A stretch of DNA of 7,180 bases from Actinomycetes bacterium (GTDB taxonomy: Bacteria; Actinomycetota; Actinomycetes; Actinomycetales; Actinomycetaceae): NCBI GenBank assembly GCA_023420745.1, contig JAEZVQ010000122.1, positions 1-7,180 of the forward strand, written 5' to 3'. Shown in pieces: positions 1 to 6,167 of this stretch. How positions within the stretch are numbered: the first letter of the stretch is position 1; each line of letters begins with the position of its first letter. Under the pieces are notes generated by a model. The model made no database searches, was not told the DNA's origin, and saw nothing but the letters and a program-made list of their open reading frames with translations. Both the position numbers and the translations under genes were made by a program.

Positions 1-2
1 CG

Positions 3-86
3 GCACGAGTGATGGTGGATCCCGCCTGCGTGACGTTGGCGTGTCGAGAACTCGCGGCACGCGGGTGGCGCCTTGTCACCTCCTGA
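3..86 (+). CDS. Possible 3' end of an unidentified upstream gene
   Basis: A frame open from the left edge gives 27 residues ending in [11 protein letters not shown] and stopping at TGA (84-86). Its G/C-rich third positions resemble those of the genuine genes here, and the stop lies 82 bases before the chosen start of the kinase-GTPase gene, so an upstream gene of the same direction could end here. The fragment is too short to identify. In several actinobacteria the gene before cmk encodes prephenate dehydrogenase or an RluB-type pseudouridine synthase; that is a synteny guess and not something read from these residues. It could also be a chance open frame. Confidence 0.35.
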   Translation, partial: ARVMVDPACVTLACRELAARGWRLVTS

Positions 87-154
87 GCCGACACACCGGG
101 CTCAAAACCAGCGAAATCTCAAGACAATAACGACAGTGATGACGACAACAAGTG

Positions 155-161
155 AGGGGAG
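155..161 (+). promoter_or_regulatory. Ribosome binding site that fixes the cmk-der start
   Basis: AGGGGAG lies 7 bases before the GTG at 169. The frame stays open upstream, with a TTG at 73 and an ATG at 139, but neither has a comparable purine-rich site at the right distance. Residues translated from before 169 (rich in Thr, Gln and Arg) resemble nothing in cytidylate kinases. This supports GTG 169 as the start. Confidence 0.75.
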
Positions 162-168
162 AACGACC

Positions 169-2397
169 GTGACAGCTTCGGCAGGGGAGCGCAGCTACGC
201 GGGACTGAGTGTGGGACAGATGAAGCAGCTCATCGCCCACGGTGGGTTGAGCGTGGCGATCGACGGCCCGTCCGGTTCGGGAAAATCGACGATTGCCCGG
301 CTTGTTGCCACTACGCTCGACCTCGACTATCTCGACACCGGTGCGATGTATCGCGCGCTGACGTGGTACTGCCTCGACCGTGACCTCCCGTTGACTGACC
401 ACGATGCCGTGGCCGGTGCTGCGGACTCCTTCCCCCTCGTCCTCGATACCTCCCCTGAGGATTTCCGCGTCCTCGTCGGAGGAGTGGATGTTTCCGCCGC
501 CGTTCGCGAGTCGCGCATTTCTCAGGTCGTGTCCCACGCGGCCACGAACCTCGCGGTGCGTGAGTCCCTCGTGCGCCAGCAGCGTGCCATCATCGAGTCG
601 GCGACTCGCGCCGGTCGCGGTATCGTCACCGAGGGGCGCGACATTACCACCGTGGTTGCCGCTGACGCCGATGTGCGCGTTCTCCTCACCGCGTCGGAGG
701 ATGCTCGCCTGGCGCGCCGTACCGCGCAGCTTCACGGTGGTGCTGTCGATGAGGAGCTGCTCGCCGCCACCCGCAGCGAGGTCGTTGATCGTGACCGTCG
801 AGACTCCACGGTGGTGAATTTCACCAGTGCGGCCGATGGGGTGGTCAGCCTCGATTCTTCGGCAATGAGTGTTGAGGAGACGCTCGACGCCGTGCTCACG
901 CTCATTGCCACTGTACTCGCCGCGCGTGATCATGCCGAGTCTATTGATCGCGGTGACGAGGACGACGAGGCACGTGCCCTCGCGCTCAAAGCTTCACTCG
1001 ATGAATACGAGCTCACCGATGAGGATCTCGCACTGCTCGAGGGGCACAGCAGCGTCGATGAGGATGTCGATGAGCGTGCGGGGCTGCCGGTGCTCGCGAT
1101 TATCGGACGACCCAATGTTGGGAAGTCAACGCTCGTCAACCGGTTCCTGCAGCGTCGTGCCGCCGTGGTGCAGGACACGCCGGGGGTGACGCGCGACCGC
1201 GTGTCCTATGTTGCCGAGTGGAGCGGTCGGCGTTTTACCGTCGTCGATACCGGTGGCTGGGAAGTTGACGTCAAGGGACTGGATCGTTCGGTCGCTGAAC
1301 AAGCCGAGTTGGCGATTAGCCTCGCTGATGCGGTGCTGTTCGTTGTCGATGCCACGGTTGGCGCCACAGCCACAGATGAGCGGCTGGTATCGGTGCTGCG
1401 CCGGGCAAAGAAACCTGTCGTGGTGGCGGCGAATAAGGTCGATTCTGACACGCTCGAAGCCGACGCAGCCGCGCTGTGGAATCTCGGGTTAGGTGAGCCC
1501 CACCCGGTGTCGGCACTCCACGGGCGTGGTTCCGGTGATCTCCTTGACGCGGTGATGGCGGTTTTACCTGAACAGTCGGCGGTTGCCACCGCACTGCCCG
1601 ATGATGGTCCACGCCGGGTTGCACTGATCGGCCGGCCCAATGTCGGCAAGTCCTCGCTGCTCAACTCGATGGCCGGGCACGAGCGTGTCGTGGTCAATGA
1701 CGAGGCTGGGACGACACGCGACCCCGTCGATGAGCTGGTCGAGTTTGATGGGCGGCAGTGGTGGTTCGTCGACACCGCGGGGGTGCGTCGCAAGATGCAT
1801 CGCACGTCGGGAGCTGACTACTACGCGTCAATCCGTACGCAAGCCGCCCTGGAAAAAGCCGAGGTGGCACTCGTCCTCCTCGACGCATCGCAGACGATCT
1901 CCGAACAGGACGTGCGGATTATCCAACAGGTGATCGAGGCGGGGCGCGCGCTCGTCCTCGTCAACAACAAGTGGGATCTCGTGGACGAGGATCGTCAGGC
2001 GGATTTGCGCTACGAGCAGGAAAAGGATCTCGCGCACGTCGCGTGGGCGCCGCGGATCAATATTGCGGCACGCACCGGCTGGCATACGAACCGGATCGCA
2101 CGAGCCCTTGACACCGCACTCGACGGCTGGGAGACGCGTGTTTCGACGGGGCGACTCAACGCCTTCCTCGGGCAGCTCGTTGCCGCCCACCCGCATCCGG
2201 TTCGTGGAGGGAAACAGCCGCGTATCCTCTTTGCCACGCAAGCTCAAGCCTGCCCGCCGCGGTTCGTCATCTTCACTACCGGGTTCCTCGATGCCGGGTA
2301 TCGGCGTTTCATCGAGCGACGTCTGCGTGAAGAGTTCGGGTTCGAGGGGACGCCGATTCAAATTAGCGTGCGCGTGCGTGAGAAGCGCCGCCGCTAG
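169..2397 (+). CDS. cmk-der: Bifunctional cytidylate kinase / GTPase Der fusion
   Basis: A 742-residue cytoplasmic protein joining two enzymes. Residues about 26-250 are cytidylate kinase, which phosphorylates CMP/dCMP with ATP: P-loop GPSGSGKST (33-41), DTGAMYRA (57-64), EGRDITTVV (155-163) for the nucleotide monophosphate, and an Arg-rich lid near 180-211. Residues about 255-305 form a very acidic linker. Residues about 306-742 are Der (EngA), a tandem-GTPase factor for 50S ribosome assembly. GTPase domain 1 has GRPNVGKS (313-320), DTPGVTRDR (336-344), DTGG (360-363), NKVD (422-425) and SAL (448-450). Domain 2 has GRPNVGKSS (488-496), AGTTRD (513-518), DTAG (535-538) and NKWD (600-603). The C-terminal KH-like domain (about 655-742) carries [14 protein letters not shown] and ends VREKRRR. 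All G motifs are intact, so both GTPases should be active. The fusion is known from some actinobacteria; elsewhere cmk and der are adjacent separate genes. The frame is unbroken across the junction, arguing against a sequencing artefact. Confidence 0.96.
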   Translation: MTASAGERSYAGLSVGQMKQLIAHGGLSVAIDGPSGSGKSTIARLVATTLDLDYLDTGAMYRALTWYCLDRDLPLTDHDAVAGAADSFPLVLDTSPEDFRVLVGGVDVSAAVRESRISQVVSHAATNLAVRESLVRQQRAIIESATRAGRGIVTEGRDITTVVAADADVRVLLTASEDARLARRTAQLHGGAVDEELLAATRSEVVDRDRRDSTVVNFTSAADGVVSLDSSAMSVEETLDAVLTLIATVLAARDHAESIDRGDEDDEARALALKASLDEYELTDEDLALLEGHSSVDEDVDERAGLPVLAIIGRPNVGKSTLVNRFLQRRAAVVQDTPGVTRDRVSYVAEWSGRRFTVVDTGGWEVDVKGLDRSVAEQAELAISLADAVLFVVDATVGATATDERLVSVLRRAKKPVVVAANKVDSDTLEADAAALWNLGLGEPHPVSALHGRGSGDLLDAVMAVLPEQSAVATALPDDGPRRVALIGRPNVGKSSLLNSMAGHERVVVNDEAGTTRDPVDELVEFDGRQWWFVDTAGVRRKMHRTSGADYYASIRTQAALEKAEVALVLLDASQTISEQDVRIIQQVIEAGRALVLVNNKWDLVDEDRQADLRYEQEKDLAHVAWAPRINIAARTGWHTNRIARALDTALDGWETRVSTGRLNAFLGQLVAAHPHPVRGGKQPRILFATQAQACPPRFVIFTTGFLDAGYRRFIERRLREEFGFEGTPIQISVRVREKRRR

Positions 2398-2398
2398 A

Positions 2399-2441
2399 GA
2401 TCCGCTCCACACGCTGGTTGGCGTGCTGGCAATAGCGGATC
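2399..2441 (+). terminator. Strong imperfect hairpin after cmk-der, probable terminator
   Basis: Starting two bases after the Der stop codon, GATCCGCT (2399-2406) pairs perfectly with AGCGGATC (2434-2441). Inside it, CCA (2407-2409) pairs with TGG (2427-2429) and CACGC (2410-2414) with GCGTG (2421-2425), leaving the loop TGGTTG. The only interruptions are bulges at 2426 and 2430-2433 on the 3' arm, giving 16 base pairs. No T-run follows. Actinobacterial terminators often lack a clear U-tract, and the position right after a stop codon suits termination, but a 3'-end stabilising structure is equally possible. Confidence 0.55.
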
Positions 2442-2459
2442 AGCGTGTTGGGCGTGGGA

Positions 2460-2489
2460 TTCGCATCGCGGTCGCACGTGCGCTATAGT
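2460..2489 (+). promoter_or_regulatory. Candidate promoter of the tRNA-Pro gene
   Basis: TATAGT (2484-2489) is a good -10 element. TTCGCA (2460-2465), 18 bases upstream, matches the -35 consensus at four of six positions. Transcription would start near 2496, giving a 5' leader of about 39 nucleotides to be removed by RNase P. This is pattern matching only. Confidence 0.5.
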
Positions 2490-2534
2490 GAACTGCGTTG
2501 TTCGCACGCGGCACATCGTCGCGGCGGTCGACTT

Positions 2535-2608
<74 letters not shown>

Positions 2609-2615
2609 CTCGCAC

Positions 2616-2674
2616 ACCCCGATCGTCATGTGGTTTCCGCGAGGATCACGTGAGTGGCATCGGGGTTGTTGTGT
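2616..2674 (+). terminator. Probable terminator of tRNA-Pro
   Basis: ACCCCGAT (2616-2623) pairs perfectly with ATCGGGGT (2659-2666), followed by a T-rich tail TGTTGTGT (2667-2674). Inside the stem, TCATGTGG (2626-2633) can pair with the region 2646-2653, which contains the palindrome TCACGTGA, with two G-U pairs. The structure begins eight bases after the tRNA, so it most likely ends the tRNA transcript and separates it from the transporter gene. Confidence 0.65.
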
Positions 2675-2720
2675 ATCCGCGCCCGTCGTACCCCCCGCTC
2701 CACGAATCCCAGGTATGCCC

Positions 2721-3653
2721 ATGAACTCCCGCGGTGTCGCTGTCTCGGTTGTGTCGTCAGTGGCGTTCGCCCTATTTTCCCTCTGCGCAGCCTATGTTGC
2801 ACCGCTATCCGGGGTGGATGTGTGGTCGTGGCGCATCGTGATGACGGTGCCCGGCGTGCTCGCACTATTTGCCTTATCGCGGCGATGGGGGAGCTTCACC
2901 GGTGAACTACGGCAGTGCCTCACCCACCCTCGGCGCGTGTGGTCGTACGTGTTCTGTGCGCCAATGCTCGGGGTTCAAATGTGGCTATTTGGCTGGGCTC
3001 CACAAAACGGGCATACGCTCGACGTCACCCTCGGCTATTTCCTCATGCCCCTGGTGATGGTGGCAATCGGTGCTGTGATCTTCCGCGAGCATCTCTCGCC
3101 TCTCGCTCGCCTTGCAGCAATCCTCGCAACATTGGCGGTGCTGTGGGAAGTATGGCGGACAGGCTCGATGTCGTGGGTGACCGCGGTCATCGCCATCGGA
3201 TACCCGATGTATTTCATGGTTCGTCGAGCATGCGGAACGGAGGGGATCGCGGCAATGACGTGGGAGATGATTCTCGCTGTCCCCGTCGCATTCGCCACCA
3301 TCGCGTGGTCACCGGTGACACCGATGTTGCCCGAGCATCCACAAGCGTGCGTGATGATCGTGGTGCTTGGTGTGATCTCCGTGGTGGGGACGGTCACTTA
3401 TGTTCTTGCTGTAAGAATGCTTCCATATTCGATTTTTGGTTTGCTGTCCTATTTGGAGCCGGTTCTCGTCACCGTGGTAGCGCTGATCATTGGGGAGCGA
3501 ATCACCGGACAGCAGTGGCTCACCTACGCGGGAATGTGGAGTGCGGTCGCGCTGCTCGGCGTCGATGGGGTGGTGGCACTGTTGCGATCCAAACGACCGC
3601 GCGTGATTCCGGTTCGCCCCTGGCGTCGTCCGCGCTCCCGCCGGAATTCATAG
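2721..3653 (+). CDS. RarD-like EamA-family (DMT) membrane transporter
   Basis: A 310-residue integral membrane protein of the drug/metabolite transporter superfamily with two EamA repeats. About ten hydrophobic segments can be placed, near residues 6-28, 34-54, 73-92, 102-120, 126-145, 150-167, 178-197, 208-230, 236-258 and 266-288. The stretch WAPQNGHTLDVTLGYFLMP (92-110) matches the RarD signature, where a W-A-x-x-x-G-H segment precedes L-G-Y-F; the second repeat carries LLSYLEPVL (241-249) and a GER near 258-260. The tail from residue 289 is strongly basic and probably cytoplasmic. The usual RarD length is about 290-300 residues. ATG 2721 is chosen because AGG (2711-2713) sits 7 bases before it; ATG 2715 is the alternative and adds only two residues. 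The frame also extends back through the tRNA, which is not coding. RarD was named from a chloramphenicol-sensitivity phenotype, but the substrates of these proteins are largely unknown, so none is assigned. I see no convincing promoter directly upstream. Confidence 0.88.
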   Translation: MNSRGVAVSVVSSVAFALFSLCAAYVAPLSGVDVWSWRIVMTVPGVLALFALSRRWGSFTGELRQCLTHPRRVWSYVFCAPMLGVQMWLFGWAPQNGHTLDVTLGYFLMPLVMVAIGAVIFREHLSPLARLAAILATLAVLWEVWRTGSMSWVTAVIAIGYPMYFMVRRACGTEGIAAMTWEMILAVPVAFATIAWSPVTPMLPEHPQACVMIVVLGVISVVGTVTYVLAVRMLPYSIFGLLSYLEPVLVTVVALIIGERITGQQWLTYAGMWSAVALLGVDGVVALLRSKRPRVIPVRPWRRPRSRRNS

Positions 3654-3692
3654 GTTCAATCTTCCTCACTGTCGTGAAAGCGAAAAAGCAGT

Positions 3693-3701
3693 TGCCATAA
3701 T
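3693..3701 (+). promoter_or_regulatory. Candidate extended -10 promoter for glycosyltransferase-rlmC
   Basis: TGCCATAAT (3693-3701) fits an extended -10 element: TG, one base, then a hexamer close to TATAAT. The -35 region around 3672-3678 is weak, as is common with extended -10 promoters. Transcription would start near 3708, leaving a leader of about 62 nucleotides. It lies in the 116-base gap after the transporter gene, where no hairpin terminator is evident. Confidence 0.45.
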
Positions 3702-3769
3702 AGGCAGGTGGCGATCGTCGGTTCGCTGCAGGTAGCACAATCATCAAGGGGCACTCGGGAGAGGAAGCG

Positions 3770-4942
3770 ATGCGGATTCTTCAAGTTGTCGCGCACGCCA
3801 CCGGCGGGATGGCCGCACATACGCGCCACGTGTGCTCGATCCTCGCAGAAGCAGGCCACGATGTCATCCTCGCGGCACCAGCATCGCTCACCGCTCAATC
3901 ATCCCGTGAGCCCCATATGCCCGGCCGCGCGAGCGTTGGAGACACAGCGAACCTCAGCCGTGGGCAAGGTGAGCGATGGCGCCATATTCCCGTCGAGGTC
4001 GCGGCGCCTGCAATCCGTGGAATACGCGATATTCGCCGGCTGATTGCGCTGGCTCACCGCGCCGATGTTGTCCACGCGCACGGGGTGCGTGCCTCTGCAG
4101 CACTCGCGCTGCTCGGGATTCCGCACGTCACTACCTGGCATTCGGTCGCTGGGGGAGACCATCCCGGGAGGGTGGCTCGGATCATGGAGGCGGTCTCGGC
4201 GCGAGGTTCGACTGTTGTGCTCGGCGTTTCGACCGCACTGTGCGACCGGGCGAAAGCCGCAGGTGCTCGGCGAGTGGAGCGTGCACTTATCCCCGTTCCC
4301 GGGTGGGAAGATCGCGATCACGGCGATCCTGATCGACCGACACACACCCCCGTATCGCTGGTCACTGTGGCACGCTTGGCACCACAAAAGGGCATCGACC
4401 TCATCCTCGACACCGCGGCCATCCTTCGCGACGAGGGCGTCGATGTTGCCTGGAATGTCCTCGGGGACGGACCGCTGCGAGACGAGACCGAGCACCACAT
4501 CAATCTTCACCACCTGACTGTCACACTCGCCGGCTATTGCACAGACGTGGAGGCACAACTTGCCGCAGCGGATCTCTACATCCAAACATCACGCTCCGAA
4601 GGGCAACCGGTCGCCGTTCAGGAGGCTCTACGAGCCGCGTGCGCTGTTGTCGCGACAAATGTCGGAGGAACCGCCGAAGTTGTGGGCGACGCCGCACTAC
4701 TGACCGATACCGACCCGGCGGCGCTCGCGCGAGCTATTCGTCAGCTCATCGACCATCCTGACGAAATGACCCGACGGCGCCACCTTGCCCTCGCGCGCAG
4801 CGAGGAACTGCCAACGGGCGGTGACCTCCTCGACCAGCTCGACCACACCTACCGACTGGCTGACACTCGCTGCCGCGACCGCAAAGCCGGTAGCTCACGC
4901 GAGACCGGGAGTTCAATCGGTGAGAGAGGTCAAAGCTCGTGA
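3770..4942 (+). CDS. GT4-family (GT-B fold) glycosyltransferase
   Basis: A 390-residue protein without signal peptide or clear membrane helix, probably acting on the inner face of the membrane. The N-terminal Rossmann half begins MRILQVVAHATGGMAAHTRH, with the Gly-rich acceptor-side loop (12-14), and has HAHG at 102-105. The C-terminal donor-binding half begins near residue 193: ARLAPQKGID (201-210), LGDGPLRDE (231-239), then the retaining-GT signature E277-x7-E285 in SEGQPVAVQEAL, and GGTAEVV (299-305). These motifs indicate a retaining transferase using a nucleotide sugar; neither sugar nor acceptor can be read from the sequence. Residues about 42-70 are a hydrophilic stretch of uncertain role, and the last 27 residues form a polar tail whose codons contain the ribosome binding site of the next gene. 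The start ATG is preceded by GGGAGAGGAAG (3757-3767). The gene overlaps the methyltransferase by four bases, implying translational coupling, although no functional link is apparent. Confidence 0.9.
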   Translation: MRILQVVAHATGGMAAHTRHVCSILAEAGHDVILAAPASLTAQSSREPHMPGRASVGDTANLSRGQGERWRHIPVEVAAPAIRGIRDIRRLIALAHRADVVHAHGVRASAALALLGIPHVTTWHSVAGGDHPGRVARIMEAVSARGSTVVLGVSTALCDRAKAAGARRVERALIPVPGWEDRDHGDPDRPTHTPVSLVTVARLAPQKGIDLILDTAAILRDEGVDVAWNVLGDGPLRDETEHHINLHHLTVTLAGYCTDVEAQLAAADLYIQTSRSEGQPVAVQEALRAACAVVATNVGGTAEVVGDAALLTDTDPAALARAIRQLIDHPDEMTRRRHLALARSEELPTGGDLLDQLDHTYRLADTRCRDRKAGSSRETGSSIGERGQSS

Positions 4943-6162
4943 GTTTCGCTGACGACTCGAGGTGCGACTATTGGACGCGAGGCGAATGTCGTTCATGTGA
5001 CCTCGCCATCCCCGACTATCGACACCACCTCACCCGCGTGAGTGAAGCGACCCGCAGCGCACTTCCCCGCATCGATGAATCCGCGTGGCTTCCACCGCAA
5101 GCATCGCGACAGTGGGGTTTTCGGAATAAAGCAAAACTTGCAATCGGTGGGCGTGCCGGCGCTGTGACACTGGGGATCCATCGGCGCCACGCCACGCGAT
5201 CCGAAGCGACACGCACACCTGTCAGACATGAGGTGTGGCAAGGTGTCGACCTGAGCCACTGTCCGCTGTATGACGAGGCGATGCGCCAGGTCATCGCTCA
5301 CACCGCACAGTGGCTCAACCATATGCGGATCACGCCCTACGACATTGGCACACGCGAGGGAGAGACTAAATACGTCCTCATCACCGAATCCCCACAGCGC
5401 AGGTTCATGGTGCGTGTCGTGGTCCGGTCGGAAGTCGTCATCGACACCATCCGCCACCATGTGGATGCTCTCATCACCGGCGCGCCACACCCGATTGACG
5501 TCATCAGCGTCAATATTCAACCCGAACCGACGGCGATTATTGAAGGCGATCGTGACGTCACCCTCGTCGGCGACATGCTCGCCATGCCGCTCGCACTCGA
5601 CGACACCACCATCAACCTATGGCTCCCACCCGGCGCGTTTTTCCAAACGAACACCGACGTCGCACGCGCACTCTACACCCAGGCGAAACGCTGGTGCGCC
5701 GCACTCCACCCCACTACAGCCATTGACCTGTTTTGCGGTGTGGGAGGATTTGCTCTCGCAGTCAGCGAACACTGCGCCACGGTGTCGGGGGTCGAGGTGT
5801 CACGCCCGGCAATTGCCGCAGCACAGCGCGCGCACCGCAGCATCTCGACGCCGCACCAAGCCGACATGTCTTTCCGTGCCGGCGACGCCATCGCCCTGGC
5901 GGACGAAACTGTTGAAAGCATCGGCGGCGACCTCGACCTCCTCATCGTCAACCCGCCGCGCCGGGGCATCACCTCGCTGACAGAGTGGGTCGAGCGCACC
6001 CACCCACGCGCACTGATCTACTCCAGCTGCAACCCGGTATCGCTCGCCGCTGACCTCAACCGGTTACCGAGTTATCGCGTGCGCCGCGCCCGCGTCTTCG
6101 ACATGTTCCCGTGGACATCACACGCCGAGGTGATGGTGCTCGCCACGCGTGTCACCGCGTGA
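4939..6162 (+). CDS. rlmC: 23S rRNA (uracil-C5)-methyltransferase, RlmC/RumB type
   Basis: A 407-residue SAM-dependent RNA m5U methyltransferase that, by similarity to E. coli RlmC, should methylate U747 of 23S rRNA. Four cysteines match the Fe-S cluster ligands: C9, C17, C20 (spacing C-x7-C-x2-C, as in E. coli RlmC) and C108 in HCPLY. Other shared blocks are GFRNKAK (60-66), VNIQP (191-195) and FFQTN (234-238). The SAM site is DLFCGVGGF (263-271), followed by VNPPRRG (337-343), the catalytic nucleophile C364 in YSSCNP, and the proposed base E397 in SHAEV. All expected catalytic residues are present. The start is GTG 4939, with AGAGAGG (4923-4929) nine bases before it; the GTGA overlap with the glycosyltransferase stop suggests coupled translation. 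The protein is about 30 residues longer than the E. coli enzyme, partly through an Arg/Thr-rich insertion near residues 80-105. RlmD or TrmA-like specificity cannot be wholly excluded, but the N-terminal cysteine arrangement and the lack of a TRAM domain favour RlmC. Confidence 0.92.
   Translation: MSFADDSRCDYWTRGECRSCDLAIPDYRHHLTRVSEATRSALPRIDESAWLPPQASRQWGFRNKAKLAIGGRAGAVTLGIHRRHATRSEATRTPVRHEVWQGVDLSHCPLYDEAMRQVIAHTAQWLNHMRITPYDIGTREGETKYVLITESPQRRFMVRVVVRSEVVIDTIRHHVDALITGAPHPIDVISVNIQPEPTAIIEGDRDVTLVGDMLAMPLALDDTTINLWLPPGAFFQTNTDVARALYTQAKRWCAALHPTTAIDLFCGVGGFALAVSEHCATVSGVEVSRPAIAAAQRAHRSISTPHQADMSFRAGDAIALADETVESIGGDLDLLIVNPPRRGITSLTEWVERTHPRALIYSSCNPVSLAADLNRLPSYRVRRARVFDMFPWTSHAEVMVLATRVTA
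6144..6161. terminator. Short hairpin at the convergent gene ends, possible shared terminator
   Basis: CACGCG (6144-6149) and CGCGTG (6156-6161) form a perfect six-pair stem with a six-base loop inside the last codons of rlmC, followed by AATT. A second small inverted repeat, GCTC/GAGC (6166-6169 and 6174-6177), sits in the end of the minus-strand gene. The two stop codons are only five bases apart, so any termination signal must lie inside coding sequence. There is no T-run on either strand, so the call is weak. Confidence 0.3.
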
Positions 6163-6167
6163 ATTGC

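Noticed and set aside
73..168. A longer Cmk-Der starting at TTG 73 or ATG 139
   Set aside because: No good ribosome binding site precedes these codons, the extra residues do not resemble Cmk, and GTG 169 has a clear AGGGGAG at proper spacing.
647..657. GRDITTVV in cytidylate kinase where many enzymes have GRDIGTVV
   Set aside because: Thr for Gly at this place seems, from memory, to be usual in the fused actinobacterial proteins, and all ligand-contacting residues around it are kept, so it does not suggest loss of activity.
76..933. A 285-codon open frame on the minus strand opposite cytidylate kinase
   Set aside because: It lies wholly opposite a gene with clear kinase motifs. The protein is rich in Arg, Gly and His with no recognisable domain, as expected from GC-rich antisense of a real gene.
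2915..3700. A 261-codon plus-strand frame inside and past the transporter gene
   Set aside because: Arg-, Ser- and Gly-rich out-of-frame translation of the transporter with no domain and no start signal.
3899..4585. A 228-codon minus-strand frame opposite the glycosyltransferase
   Set aside because: The real gene on the plus strand has clear GT4 motifs. This frame has no recognisable domain and looks like antisense noise.
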